Shown one piece after another: positions 1-7,598 of a DNA stretch of 64,000 nucleotides. The stretch spans positions 496,001-560,000 of the forward strand of contig NZ_JARKNA010000001.1 in the NCBI RefSeq assembly GCF_029360765.1, read 5' to 3'. This DNA is from Terrimonas pollutisoli. GTDB lineage: Bacteria; Bacteroidota; Bacteroidia; Chitinophagales; Chitinophagaceae. Made by a program: the position numbers and the translations under genes. Each line of letters begins with the position of its first letter. Position 1 is the stretch's first letter. Under the pieces are notes generated by a model. It had not been told where the DNA came from, ran no database searches, and saw nothing but the letters and a program-made list of their open reading frames with translations.

Positions 1-792
1 TTTTTAAGGGTTGGAAACGGACTCTATCACAGTACACCAAATGCCACAGCTCCTTTTTGGACCAAAGAGATTTTCCCTGACCAACATCGCAGCATTGCGT
101 CCGGGATAGTTACCAACAATTACTGGGGTATAAATTTGAAAAAATCAGACGGAACGAGTGTATGGTCGCCGATATTCGAAAATTTTCACGAGCCACGGAT
201 ACGCACCGTTTTTGAGACTGCAGGAGGTGCAATTTTCATCGGCACCGACAGAGGCTTTTTTAAAACTACTAACAGTGGAAATACCTGGAAACATGTCCAT
301 GCCGGAGGCCTGGTAGGGCATTTGGCAGAGTCGGATGGCGTACTGCTGGCGACCAGTATGAGAAGGATAATAAGATCCACCGATGATGGCGAAAACTGGG
401 CGGTGGTGACAACTGAGGGCAGTGTGGCTTTCGATATAAAACCGATCAATGGTGGGTTCGCTGCTATCACTGCTGGTTCAGAGAAGGGTACCAGGAGTTT
501 AATGACATCCTACGACGCAGGTAAAACCTGGCAGCCCATTGATGCCAGCGACAAAGTTTTTATTGATTCAATATGGCGGACCTGGAATGATCGCCCTCGT
601 GTGCAAGCCTTCCAGACTTCAATTATCCAGGTTGGTGAAAACTTCTTTTGTACTCATCCTGACGGCATTTTCAGATCATCAGACAAGGGAAAAACATGGA
701 AATTATTACTTCCTTCTGTAGAAGATAAGGGCTTCAATTTATTTGTTTCAGGCAACGTGATCTATGCCATACCCAGCAAGGGTGGATGTTGA
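1..792 (+). CDS. Sialidase/BNR-type beta-propeller protein, 5' end outside window
   Basis: The reading frame is open from the first base of the window to a TGA at 790-792, so the start lies further left; a TTG at 136 is not a credible start because codons before it keep coding character. The product has repeated S-x-D-x-G-x-T-W Asp-box motifs (SGNTW, STDDGENW, SYDAGKTW, SSDKGKTW) spaced about 40-60 residues apart, the signature of BNR/sialidase-like or VPS10/photosystem-stability-factor-like propellers. Such proteins are usually secreted or surface-bound in Bacteroidota and are not necessarily sialidases. No catalytic residues can be judged in the visible part. It converges with the acetyltransferase gene at 1328. 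Confidence 0.75.
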   Translation, partial: FLRVGNGLYHSTPNATAPFWTKEIFPDQHRSIASGIVTNNYWGINLKKSDGTSVWSPIFENFHEPRIRTVFETAGGAIFIGTDRGFFKTTNSGNTWKHVHAGGLVGHLAESDGVLLATSMRRIIRSTDDGENWAVVTTEGSVAFDIKPINGGFAAITAGSEKGTRSLMTSYDAGKTWQPIDASDKVFIDSIWRTWNDRPRVQAFQTSIIQVGENFFCTHPDGIFRSSDKGKTWKLLLPSVEDKGFNLFVSGNVIYAIPSKGGC

Positions 793-1195
793 AAAACTCA
801 GGTTAACTTTCATCCGTTGTTTAAAATTATCTAAAGTGGCAGATATGGCTAGAAGGACCAAAGTTTGTTGGTTTATTAACCCCGATGTAGAACAAACAGG
901 GAAAAATTAAATAAAAGCAAAAGACCAAAATGATACTGACCTGATCAGTATGATTATTAATAGAACAATAGATCAAACTGTTGCAATGATAGCAAAATGA
1001 AATAAATGATTTTTTTATAGAATATTCATATTCATTAAAGTCGATAACATATAAAGTTAAAGCTACTTCAAAAAAAAGTAGTTCATATTAGCCATGCGCC
1101 CAACAAGGAGTCCTATGTATATAAGCGTAGGAGAAGTAGTCTATGGTTTAATTTTATTTCTATTGAAAGCAATCCCGAATGCTTTCGCCACCGCA
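793..1195. other. Intergenic stretch without a convincing gene
   Basis: About 400 AT-rich bases with no long frame. One frame (845 to about 1000) reads as two short coding-like segments, MARRTKVCWFINPDVEQTGKN and then DLISMIINRTIDQTVAMIAK, interrupted by a TAA at 908-910. This could be a decayed small gene but is too short to support. The stretch ends at the palindromic element starting at 1196. Confidence 0.4.
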
Positions 1196-1320
1196 TTGTC
1201 CGGCTAACCAGGGCTAAAGCCCTTTGGATAAGGTTTTGAGTTTAACTTCAGCCTTAGGCTGGAGTTAATGAAACTCTCAGTAAGGGCTTAGCCCTGGCGA
1301 CTAATTTATTAGCCGGACAA
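1196..1320. repeat. 125-bp nested palindromic (REP/MITE-like) element
   Basis: The outer arms TTGTCCGGCTAA (1196-1207) and TTAGCCGGACAA (1309-1320) are perfect inverted repeats. Directly inside them CCAGGGCTAA (1208-1217) pairs with TTAGCCCTGG (1288-1297), and the centre AACTTCAGCC/GGCTGGAGTT (1244-1266) is a further near-palindrome. The element sits between two convergent genes and ends 7 bases from the acetyltransferase stop codon, so it may also stop transcription from both sides. No coding potential. Confidence 0.8.
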
Positions 1321-1327
1321 TAATGAT

Positions 1328-1813
1328 TTAATTGATTGCGTGTTTATAAAAGATTGTATCCACTTTCATCAGTGGAAATTGTTTTGGCAATTCCTGCATG
1401 GGAATCCGGGTAAAACCATTTTTTTCATAGAAGCGGTGTGATGCCTGCAGTTGTTCAACTGTTCCGAGAAACAGGTTTTTCATTTCGTACTGCGTTGCCC
1501 ATTCCATCAAAGCCTGCAGAAGCTGGTAAGCTACTTTATAAACTTTTCCCCTGTACTCTGCCTGCACAAACATTTTTCTTATTACGCCTGTATTGTCGCC
1601 GATATCTATCAGGCCTATCGTACCGATGGGCTGATCATCGTGCAAGGCGACCCAGAAATTTCCTTTCCCGGTTTGATATATTTCCGGGATTTGCTGAAGA
1701 TCAGGCTGTGCTTCCAGGGTTACGGGTATATTGAATTCTTTTTGCTGAATGGTCAGTATGAGTTCGATAATGCGGGATAAATATTTATCCCTGTATGTAG
1801 TTATTTCAATCAT
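1328..1813 (-). CDS. GNAT family N-acetyltransferase
   Basis: A 161-residue protein, the usual length of a stand-alone GNAT domain. The fold is recognisable from FWVALHDDQPIGTIGLIDI (beta strands 2-4, around residues 53-71), the motif A region with IRKMFVQAEYRGK followed by a helix (about 78-105), and the C-terminal HRFYEKNGF motif (about 126-134). The acetyl-CoA pyrophosphate loop, normally R/Q-x-x-G-x-G/A, reads RGKVYKVA, which is a weak match. The substrate cannot be predicted. It is transcribed alone and diverges from the SMP-30 gene at 2003. Confidence 0.8.
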   Translation of the reverse strand: MIEITTYRDKYLSRIIELILTIQQKEFNIPVTLEAQPDLQQIPEIYQTGKGNFWVALHDDQPIGTIGLIDIGDNTGVIRKMFVQAEYRGKVYKVAYQLLQALMEWATQYEMKNLFLGTVEQLQASHRFYEKNGFTRIPMQELPKQFPLMKVDTIFYKHAIN

Positions 1814-2002
1814 GTTTTAAAATAGCAAAACGGTAACGCAAAATACCCTAAGTATACTGGCAGAAGATGTATCAGATTGAAGAATACGGGATGTATCACA
1901 TTCTTAAAGCCGGAGTTGCTACTTTGAAATCGAACATACAGCCTATGTTCCGCTGAACATAATTTATGCCCAATCCCCGCCATAAATAGGTATGTTCATG
2001 CA

Positions 2003-3274
2003 ATGAGACATATTCCTTCGTTACCGATACAGCAATTCTTCCTGCTATTTGTTCTTTCCGTGGCACCTGCATTTAAATTACAGGCACAGGATATCATCAG
2101 TAATTATCAGCAGTTCATTGCAGCGTATAATGAAAAAAAATATGAACAGTGTGTTCAGCTTGGAGCGCCGCTGGCAAAGTACACCGATCATCCGGGTATT
2201 CAATACAAGCTGGCAGAGTGTTATTGTCAGACTGATCAGCTCCCCAAAAGCCTGGATCTGCTTGGTCTTCTGGCCAGGCGGGGCCTGCCTTACAAGGTGG
2301 AAGAAAATAAAGGGTTTTCGCGGCTGTATGGCGATAAGCGTTTTGCTGAATATACAGAGGCTTTCATGAAAAACCGTACTGTCGTCAACATGAGTACGGT
2401 TTCATTTGTGATCAATGATTCCCTGTTAATACCAGAAGGGATCGCATTTGATAGTTTGCATCAAACATTTTTTGTTGGTAGCCTGGCCAGGCACAAAGTG
2501 ATCCGGTGTTCAGGTAATGGCAACTGCTCCGATTTTGTGACTGGTAAACAGTCCGGCTTCTGGATGGCACTCGGAATGAAAGTGAGTCCTGACTTCAAAA
2601 GTTTATGGATATGCAGTGCCTCAGAAAAAGATGAATTGACCGGGTATTCCGGCATATTCAGATTTGAAATACCCTCAGGAAAACTGATCCAAAAATTTGT
2701 AGCGGATAATAAAAAGGGGCCGCATTTATTCAATGATCTCGTCATAACCGAAAGAGGCGATATTTATTTTACAGACAGCAAGGGAGGGAAAGTCTGGCGA
2801 ATCCTTCAGGGAAGTGATACATTGACGGAATATGCTGCCGGCTTTGTTTACCCGAATGGCATTGCAACTGATGAAGAAAAAAAGGTCATTTTTGTTGCTG
2901 ATTTTACCGGACTACACATAATTGACCTTGTAACAGGAAAACGATCACCACTTAGTCACCGGGGGCAGACCTATCTGAACGGAATTGATGGTCTTTATTA
3001 TTACAAAGGATCGTTGATTGGTATACAGGATTCCGGAAATCAGGATGACAGAGTAGTCAGGTTTTATTATGATTTAAAAAAGAACACTATCACTAAGACG
3101 GAGACACTGCAAACTTTTCGTAAGGATTTTATTATTCCTACAACAGGAACACTGGTAAACGAAGAGTTTCACTATATCGCCAACGCCCAGCTACGGAGCC
3201 TGCAGCCAGATGGCAGTCTCACAAATCCTGAAAAGTTAGTGAAGCCGGTTATTCTGAAACTGAAGGTGGAGTAA
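2003..3274 (+). CDS. Exported TPR plus SMP-30/gluconolactonase-like propeller protein
   Basis: A 423-residue protein with a Sec signal peptide (hydrophobic FFLLFVLSVAPAF, cleavage near LQAQ, residue 29). Residues 30-120 look like a short TPR-type helical segment (YNEKKYEQCVQLG, YKLAECYCQTDQLPKSLDLL). From about residue 130 a six-bladed SMP-30/strictosidine-synthase-like propeller follows, with the typical PEGIAFD, LFNDLVITERGDIYFTDSKGGKVW and YPNGIATD blade motifs. The ND and NG motifs match the metal-site loops of SMP-30 lactonases. A periplasmic lactonase or sugar-binding role is inferred; the gene is not next to a sugar cluster. Confidence is good for the fold and low for the substrate. 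Confidence 0.75.
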   Translation: MRHIPSLPIQQFFLLFVLSVAPAFKLQAQDIISNYQQFIAAYNEKKYEQCVQLGAPLAKYTDHPGIQYKLAECYCQTDQLPKSLDLLGLLARRGLPYKVEENKGFSRLYGDKRFAEYTEAFMKNRTVVNMSTVSFVINDSLLIPEGIAFDSLHQTFFVGSLARHKVIRCSGNGNCSDFVTGKQSGFWMALGMKVSPDFKSLWICSASEKDELTGYSGIFRFEIPSGKLIQKFVADNKKGPHLFNDLVITERGDIYFTDSKGGKVWRILQGSDTLTEYAAGFVYPNGIATDEEKKVIFVADFTGLHIIDLVTGKRSPLSHRGQTYLNGIDGLYYYKGSLIGIQDSGNQDDRVVRFYYDLKKNTITKTETLQTFRKDFIIPTTGTLVNEEFHYIANAQLRSLQPDGSLTNPEKLVKPVILKLKVE

Positions 3275-3288
3275 CACCGCTTTAAGAG

Positions 3289-3350
3289 CGACGAGTTCCT
3301 CGCCGAAGACTCCGAAAGTTAGTTAGTTTACACTGGAGGAGACCTCGTCG
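3289..3350. repeat. Inverted repeat after the SMP-30 gene
   Basis: CGACGAG (3289-3295) pairs with CTCGTCG (3344-3350) and the flanking TTCCTC/GGAGGA segments extend the match imperfectly. It begins 15 bases after the stop at 3274. There is no T-tract, so it is at most a weak or factor-dependent terminator, or another member of the local palindromic repeats. Confidence 0.45.
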
Positions 3351-3398
3351 GGAAGAAATATGAGAAAAGTGATAAAGTTGAAGAATGCAAAGCATAGC

Positions 3399-3719
3399 TT
3401 ATGAAAGCGAATTGACCCAGGTTAGCTTGTAACTATCATTGTGCGATATGCAGGTAAACATAAAATTGCTGGTAAATGTGAAATCAACAGTTTCCTTTTC
3501 GTTGGCGAGGTGAAGCCGGCCACCTGTCAATACTTCAATAGACGAAATACGAAACGGCGCCCAACCCGGCTGGCTTTCTTCTAAACGATTGTTATCGGCT
3601 GGACGAAAAGCTAATCTTTCCACAAGCTTTTGCAACGGGGCAAAATCACAAAGCGAGGCAGTAACAGCAAAAGATGATGAATTGTGTTGACCGGGGTGGT
3701 TGGTGTTTGGCTTTTTCAT
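3399..3719 (-). CDS. Hypothetical small protein
   Basis: The open frame runs from 3773 to 3399, but the ATG at 3717-3719 (MKKPNTNHPGQ) is the more natural start and gives 106 residues. The composition is protein-like (PLQKLVERLAFRPADNN, FRISSIEVLTGGRLHLANE, VDFTFTSNFMFTC) and not the low-complexity pattern of antisense frames. No signal peptide, no membrane segment and no family that I recognise. It stands alone between repeat-bearing spacers. Confidence 0.45.
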   Translation of the reverse strand: MKKPNTNHPGQHNSSSFAVTASLCDFAPLQKLVERLAFRPADNNRLEESQPGWAPFRISSIEVLTGGRLHLANEKETVDFTFTSNFMFTCISHNDSYKLTWVNSLS

Positions 3720-3900
3720 TGTAAAGGCTTTAAGGATTGATGAATTATAATGACTACCTGAAGGTAAAACCACTCAGGGGCTGAAGCCAATAGAACGAGC
3801 TATGCTTTTGATGTAATAAAAGGATGGGAGGCATTGTAGAGTTTAAACTACAAAGTTTTCTGAACCCTGGTAGGATTCCATTGTTGTCTGTTTGTTTGAT

Positions 3901-3960
3901 TGATTGCGTGGTGACACGCAATCAGGCTGCCTTGCTTTACGGACACGGGCCACGGCGGAA
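3901..3960. repeat. Degenerate 50-bp repeat, copy 1, with 10-bp hairpin
   Basis: TGATTGCGTG (3901-3910) and CACGCAATCA (3915-3924) form a perfect 10-bp stem with a GTGA loop. The bases 3911-3960, containing CAGGCTGCCTTGCTTTACGG, recur in degenerate form at 5180, 5244 and 5441, on the other side of the SPFH gene. Confidence 0.65.
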
Positions 3961-4078
3961 AATAATAAGGCCTTAAGTTAATGACTATGGGATCTTCATT
4001 CACCAACATCAGTAAAAATGAAAGGCCAGGTTTTATTCTATTTTGGAGAAATTCAACAACGATACAAGGTGCGGGCTA

Positions 4079-4981
4079 CTAGTTTTTTGTATCAAGTATT
4101 ACAGGGGCGTCGCCTTTACCCATAATGATGACCTTGGCGTTTTGAGATTTTGCCAGTTCCAAATACGCTTTTATCTGTTCATACTGCAACTGCTGATTCG
4201 TCAGCCCTATGTTGATGATGCGCTGGTAGTCAGCAATACCCTGCGCTTCTACTCTTTTGCGTTCGGCTTCTTGTTTTTCTTTCTGTAGAACAAACTCCAT
4301 TTTTTGTGCGTCCTGCTCCGCATTGATCTTTTGCTCTATCGTTGCTTTTACGGATTGGGGTAAGGTGATATTTCTTACCAATAATTGCTCTAGTATCAAT
4401 CCTCTTATTTTAAAATCTTCATCAATGCTTTTGAAAATGCGCGACTGAAATTCATCTCTTTTGGTAGAATATAGAGAAACGGCATCGTAATAAACGGCAT
4501 TGTCACGGATCTTGGTTCTGGTAAGCGGACGAACAATTTTGTCGGTATAATCAACCCCCGTTTCACGAACCAGTTTCGGCGCTTCTGATGGAAGCAGTTT
4601 ATATAAAACGGTCAGATCAATAGTTACTTCCAATCCATCTGCTGTCAGCACACGGATAGCGTCATCATCCTTTTTTTGCCCTTCATCAGTCATACCACTC
4701 ATGGTATAGTTCTGTGTTTTTACATCCAGGCTTCTTATTTCTATAAAAGGATTAATAAAGTGCAGCCCGCTGCCCAGTACTTCGTTTTGTACTTTACCGA
4801 ACAATACTTTCACACCAATCTGGCCCGCTTCAATCTGTACGATACTTTTTATCAATACCGCGGTTATCATTATTACAACCCCGGCTATCTGTAAGATTTT
4901 TGAATAACGGAATAATTCCGGGCTTCTTTTTACAATAAAGCCGGCAATCAAAACAAGAATACCAACAATAAAAACCGCCAT
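4079..4981 (-). CDS. SPFH/Band 7 (prohibitin-like) membrane protein
   Basis: A 300-residue protein with two N-terminal hydrophobic segments (residues 1-15 and about 29-47), then a Band 7 domain starting at QIEAGQIGVKVLFGKVQNEVLGSGLHFINPF and running to about residue 210 (VRNITLPQSVKATIEQKINAEQDAQ). A charged coiled coil follows (QKEKQEAERKRVEAQGIADYQRI) and a short tail. This is the order of bacterial prohibitin-like SPFH proteins, which assemble as oligomeric membrane scaffolds and often interact with FtsH-type proteases. The gene is isolated, with spacers of about 300 and 600 bases that carry related repeats on both sides, so there is no partner protease or NfeD gene next to it. Confidence 0.85.
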   Translation of the reverse strand: MAVFIVGILVLIAGFIVKRSPELFRYSKILQIAGVVIMITAVLIKSIVQIEAGQIGVKVLFGKVQNEVLGSGLHFINPFIEIRSLDVKTQNYTMSGMTDEGQKKDDDAIRVLTADGLEVTIDLTVLYKLLPSEAPKLVRETGVDYTDKIVRPLTRTKIRDNAVYYDAVSLYSTKRDEFQSRIFKSIDEDFKIRGLILEQLLVRNITLPQSVKATIEQKINAEQDAQKMEFVLQKEKQEAERKRVEAQGIADYQRIINIGLTNQQLQYEQIKAYLELAKSQNAKVIIMGKGDAPVILDTKN

Positions 4982-5179
4982 ATCAAAATCATTTAAGATG
5001 AATAAATCTGATAGTTATGATCTGAAATTACGACCCGCCTGCTCCCGGTTTTTTTTTACTAAAACGGTAACACAACTGCTCTGGTCACCGATGCCCGTTA
5101 CAAATGCCATTTGGCTGTAATGTGAAAGTACTGAAAGGAAAGCTGTTCTGTGATAATATAATGAAAAGAGTTTCCCAGG

Positions 5180-5230
5180 GTGACAAGCAAACAGGCTGCC
5201 TTGCTTTACGGACAGGAGCCAGGGCAGAGG
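5180..5230. repeat. Degenerate 50-bp repeat, copy 2
   Basis: The segment GTGACAAGCAAACAGGCTGC and the following CTTGCTTTACGGACAGGAGC match copy 1 at 3911-3960 at roughly five of every six bases, in the same orientation. Confidence 0.65.
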
Positions 5231-5243
5231 ATTTTGTTTGATT

Positions 5244-5290
5244 GTGAGGCTGTCAACCGGGCTCTTATTTATGGACACGAACCACAGGGG
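5244..5290. repeat. Degenerate 50-bp repeat, copy 3
   Basis: This is the most diverged copy: AGGCTGTCAACCGGGCTC, then TTTATGGACACGAACCACAG. The GGACACGAnCCAC core and the CGGGCT block align with copies 1, 2 and 4. Confidence 0.5.
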
Positions 5291-5440
5291 GGATGAAGTA
5301 AATGAACGCCGTGATAAAATGGGCAATGAATTACGGAAGCCATGTGAAAAGAGTGAATGCTGCGAGAAAAGTACTACGGTTGTGAATGAACCGTGATGCG
5401 TGTCACAGTGCATCATGCGTTTTATCATGTTCGGTTACGT

Positions 5441-5490
5441 GGGACATGCAGCCGGGCTGCCTAACTTACTGACACGAGCCAATGCAGAGG
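5441..5490. repeat. Degenerate 50-bp repeat, copy 4
   Basis: GGGACATGCAGCCGGGCTGC is followed by CTAACTTACTGACACGAGCC and AATGCAGAGG. It aligns with copies 1-3 in the same orientation. Confidence 0.6.
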
Positions 5491-5594
5491 AAGTCCTCGC
5501 CAGATTAAAGCAGTTTTATATGTAAGGAGTAGGAACCGAAACTAATTACAGTAATATCGTTTCTGGCCAGAGCATAAAATACTAAATTTGCAAC

Positions 5595-6479
5595 ATGTTT
5601 TACAGAAGAAAAATAATACTGGCATTGCTGCAACTGTTTGACGGGCAGTTGGAAAAAATTCGCTTACAAAAGCTTCTTTTCCTTTTCGCACAACGGCAGG
5701 CAAAAGCAGAGTATGATTTTGTTCCTTACCGATTTGGCTGCTACTCTTATTCCGCAAATGCCGATATGACTGCAATGGTGAGAAAAGGCATATTGAGCGA
5801 AACAAAGGAAAACTTTTCTAAAGCAGACAAAACCGATTACCTGAAATTACTAAAGCCTGAAGACAAAAAAGTTTTGACTGAAACAAAAACACTTTATGGC
5901 AGAATGAGTGCAAATGCTTTGATGAAGCACACTTATTTGAACTATCCCTTTTATGCTATCAAAAGTGAGGTGGCAGAGAAGATGTTGAATGCGGAAGAAT
6001 TTGAGAAAGTTAAGAGGACAAATCCGCAAAACACAGGTACTGTATTATTCACCATTGGTTATGAAGGAATATCTCTTGAAGAATATTTAGTTCGTCTTCT
6101 CAAAAACGATGTAAAGATTTTGGTAGATGTGCGGAATAATCCAATGAGCATGAAATATGGATTTAGCAAAGGCCAGCTAAAGAAATATTGTGCAAGCCTT
6201 GGCATTGAATATATCCATTTCCCGGAAGTAGGAATACAATCGGAACAAAGGCAAGAGTTAAACACACAAACAGATTACGACAAGTTATTTGAGGCGTATC
6301 GTAAAAAGAATTTAACAACCACGGGCAAAGCCCAAACCGAAATTTTAAACTTACTGAAGAAGTATAAGCGTATTGCGTTGACTTGCTTTGAAGCCAATAT
6401 TTGTCAATGCCACCGCAAGCATTTAGCGGAAGCCATTGAAAACTTGCCAGGTTTTTCTTATGAAGTAAAACACATTTGA
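5595..6479 (+). CDS. DUF488 protein with an extra N-terminal domain
   Basis: A 294-residue protein in two parts. Residues 1-140 form an alpha-helical domain (LEKIRLQKLLFLFAQRQAKA, VPYRFGCYSYSANADMTAMV) that resembles the small domains of SocA/Panacea-like proteins (KLQKLLYY-type motif); that assignment is tentative. Residues 148-290 are a DUF488 domain with its hallmarks: TIGYEG (154-159), VDVRNNP (177-183), and C264-F-E with C272-H-R (motif CFEANICQCHR), the conserved Cys/Glu/Cys-His-Arg set. The biochemical role of DUF488 is not established. Two bases separate its TGA from the ATG of the next gene, so the two are almost certainly co-transcribed. The pair is unlike its sugar-catabolism neighbours and could be horizontally acquired. 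Confidence 0.8.
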   Translation: MFYRRKIILALLQLFDGQLEKIRLQKLLFLFAQRQAKAEYDFVPYRFGCYSYSANADMTAMVRKGILSETKENFSKADKTDYLKLLKPEDKKVLTETKTLYGRMSANALMKHTYLNYPFYAIKSEVAEKMLNAEEFEKVKRTNPQNTGTVLFTIGYEGISLEEYLVRLLKNDVKILVDVRNNPMSMKYGFSKGQLKKYCASLGIEYIHFPEVGIQSEQRQELNTQTDYDKLFEAYRKKNLTTTGKAQTEILNLLKKYKRIALTCFEANICQCHRKHLAEAIENLPGFSYEVKHI

Positions 6480-6481
6480 CA

Positions 6482-7294
6482 ATGGCATTGACAAAAGTTT
6501 TAATCACTGTAAAAACATACCCGACACTTTCAGCTAAATATGATGAACTGGTTTGTACGGCTGGTTTTCGTGAAGATGGTACCTGGATAAGAATTTATCC
6601 AGTTCCATTCAGGAAAAGACCATATCATGAGCAGTATAAAAAATATGACTGGATTGAACTTGATTTGGTAAAAAATGATAGTGACTTCAGACTGGAAAGT
6701 TATCGTCCATATTCACATGACAGCGAAATAAGCATCGTTGGACACATTGACACAGAACGAAATTGGGAGGAGCGGAAAAAGATTTGCCTTGGTAAGATTT
6801 ATTATAACCTTTCTGAATTAATTGCAGAAGCAAAAAACAAAAACATTAGTACTTCGCTTGCAGTTTTTAAGCCAACGCAAATCTTAGATTTTATAGCAGA
6901 ACCTACTGACAAAGAGTGGGACAAGGATAAACTGGCGAAACTTAGCCAACTAAATTTGTTTGAAACAAATACAGAAGGAAAATTTGAAGTGGTGAAAAAG
7001 CTGCCGTATAAATTCTCTTTTGTATTTACAGACAATCAGGGAAGGAAAAGTCAATTGATGATTGAGGATTGGGAAACCGGACAGCTTTATTGGAACTGTC
7101 TTTCCCGGCATGAAGGCGATGAAGCAAAAGCTATTGCTGATGTTCGTAAAAAGTATTTTGAAGATTTTTCTAAAACAAAAGACCTGCATTTCTTTTTAGG
7201 TACAACACAGCAATACCACAATGTTGCACCTAATCCTTTTATCATCATTGGGACATTTCATCCGAAGAAAGAAATTCAACCACGACTATTTTAG
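6482..7294 (+). CDS. Unrecognised protein paired with the DUF488 gene
   Basis: I chose the ATG at 6482 (MALTKVLITVKTYPTLSAKY), two bases after the DUF488 stop; a TTG at 6476 would overlap that gene and is less likely. The protein is 270 residues, soluble, without signal peptide. Visible features are an N-terminal segment VCTAGFREDGTWIRIYPVPFR, a central charged region, and a C-terminal GQLYWNCLSRHEGDEAKAI and FFLGTTQQYHNVAPNPFIIIG with conserved-looking Trp, Cys and His residues. I do not recognise the family. Its tight linkage to a DUF488 protein suggests that the two act together. Confidence 0.75.
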   Translation: MALTKVLITVKTYPTLSAKYDELVCTAGFREDGTWIRIYPVPFRKRPYHEQYKKYDWIELDLVKNDSDFRLESYRPYSHDSEISIVGHIDTERNWEERKKICLGKIYYNLSELIAEAKNKNISTSLAVFKPTQILDFIAEPTDKEWDKDKLAKLSQLNLFETNTEGKFEVVKKLPYKFSFVFTDNQGRKSQLMIEDWETGQLYWNCLSRHEGDEAKAIADVRKKYFEDFSKTKDLHFFLGTTQQYHNVAPNPFIIIGTFHPKKEIQPRLF

Positions 7295-7402
7295 CCGACG
7301 CACCAAGTCAGACATTCCGCCACTGTATATGTTTTAGTTGGCTCATAAAAAGATTGCCCTTCTGAATCGAAAAGCATAGTTCAAATTCCTTAATCTCCTG
7401 CC

Positions 7403-7556
7403 CTAAAACCTCACCACCTCCCAATAAGCCTTCTTCGGTTTAAGCCCCCTATCAAACAACAAAGGATAATCCTCTTTCCCGCACCGGGAAATTATCGAGC
7501 CAACTGCTGCGGTCGGAGATGTCCCTGAAAGTAACCGAGGTAATATGGTTTTGTAT
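7403..7556 (-). pseudogene. Remnant of a GH10 xylanase C-terminus
   Basis: Reading the minus strand gives ITSVTFRDISDRSSWLDN in one frame and, after a 2-base loss near 7475-7485, KKAYWEVVRF followed by TAG at 7403-7405 in another. This matches the last 60 or so residues of the intact GH10 enzyme encoded at 41815-42882 (LTSVTFWNISDRTSWLDNFP ... KKAFWEVVKF). Only the C-terminal end is left, so it is a decayed fragment of a second GH10 gene or of a partial duplication. Confidence 0.85.
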
Positions 7557-7598
7557 TCGATATACAACCGGCAAGGGCTTTGTCAGCTGCGGTTTTAC

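Larger units (their letters stand above)
4982..5594. other. 613-bp spacer holding three repeat copies, no convincing gene
   Basis: The only long frame (5015-5428, minus) has an unnatural composition and overlaps two of the 50-bp repeat copies, so I do not call it. The spacer carries repeat copies at 5180-5230, 5244-5290 and 5441-5490. The start of the DUF488 gene follows, without an obvious Shine-Dalgarno site. Confidence 0.6.

Noticed and set aside
845..1000. Two short coding-like segments interrupted by TAA
   Set aside because: Too short to tell a decayed gene from chance; noted within the intergenic entry only.
5015..5428. 137-codon open frame on the minus strand
   Set aside because: The composition is irregular, it has no family likeness, and it overlaps two copies of the 50-bp repeat; most likely a chance frame.
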